A stretch of 6,601 nucleotides of DNA from an uncultured Clostridia bacterium (GTDB lineage Bacteria; Bacillota; Clostridia; RUG12999), in NCBI GenBank assembly GCA_938005345.1, contig CALLNG010000572.1, positions 1 to 6,601 of the forward strand, given 5' to 3'. The notes under the pieces are model-generated. The model had not been told where the DNA came from. It did not search any database and was given only the letters and a program-made list of their open reading frames with translations. The translations under genes and the position numbers were made by a program. This document shows, in pieces, positions 6,505 to 6,601 of this stretch; position 1 is the first letter of the stretch, and each line of letters begins with the position of its first letter.

Positions 6505-6601
6505 GTGAATACAAAAAAAACAGCGTGTGTCCTGGCAGCAGCGGCGTTGACAGCCCAGCTATGCGCCTGTGGCCCGTCAAAAGATAGCGGATCTACACTA
6601 T
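6505..6601 (+). CDS. Lipoprotein, probable ABC-transporter solute-binding protein (5' part only)
   Basis: The first 32 residues are present; the gene continues past the right edge. The product begins with a GTG-coded Met, then NTKK, a hydrophobic stretch rich in Ala and Leu, and a lipobox-like LCAC with the lipidated Cys predicted at residue 22. It is followed by GPSKDSGST, a Gly/Ser-rich flexible linker typical of solute-binding lipoproteins. This supports export and anchoring to the outer face of the membrane. No part of the binding domain is visible. The identification as a sugar-binding protein rests on position, next to a polysaccharide lyase and a membrane AraC regulator, and on the common gene order of such loci. 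Another lipoprotein class is possible. Confidence 0.7.
   Translation, partial: MNTKKTACVLAAAALTAQLCACGPSKDSGSTL

Noticed and set aside
1..6601. CRISPR array, insertion sequence or toxin-antitoxin pair
   Set aside because: No regularly spaced repeats, transposase, terminal inverted repeats or paired small genes were found on either strand.

Overview
The window looks like chromosomal DNA from a Bacillota bacterium, most likely a carbohydrate-degrading member of the Clostridia or a Paenibacillus-like lineage. The signs are moderate GC content, strong AGGAGG-type ribosome binding sites, GTG starts, sigma-A promoters with extended -10 elements, tRNA genes with encoded CCA ends, and a secreted protein with a copper-amine-oxidase-type N-terminal domain. 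The species cannot be fixed from the sequence alone.

Layout. Positions 8-257 hold three tRNA genes on the minus strand, read in the order Asp(GTC), Thr(GGT), Lys(CTT), with a near-consensus promoter at 282-310. Positions 311-743 contain no convincing gene; this is a purine-rich leader with an unusual cluster of TGGA repeats in front of the first protein gene. Positions 744-3992 encode a large secreted heparinase II/III-type polysaccharide lyase of 1082 residues, ended by a 15-bp terminator hairpin. A clear extended -10 promoter starts inside the tail of that terminator and drives a 768-residue membrane-anchored AraC-type regulator (4167-6473). After a 31-bp gap with a strong ribosome binding site, a lipoprotein gene begins (6505) and runs off the right edge. 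It is probably the solute-binding protein of an ABC sugar importer.

How the parts may work together (inference). The lyase would cut an acidic polysaccharide outside the cell. The regulator's extracellular domain would sense a fragment or a related cue, and its cytoplasmic AraC domain would activate the locus. The lipoprotein would capture the oligosaccharides for import. This is a Gram-positive polysaccharide-utilisation locus of a recognisable general type. The less ordinary parts are the lyase's changed metal-site motif (Gln where a His is usual), its domain make-up, and the repeat-rich leader.
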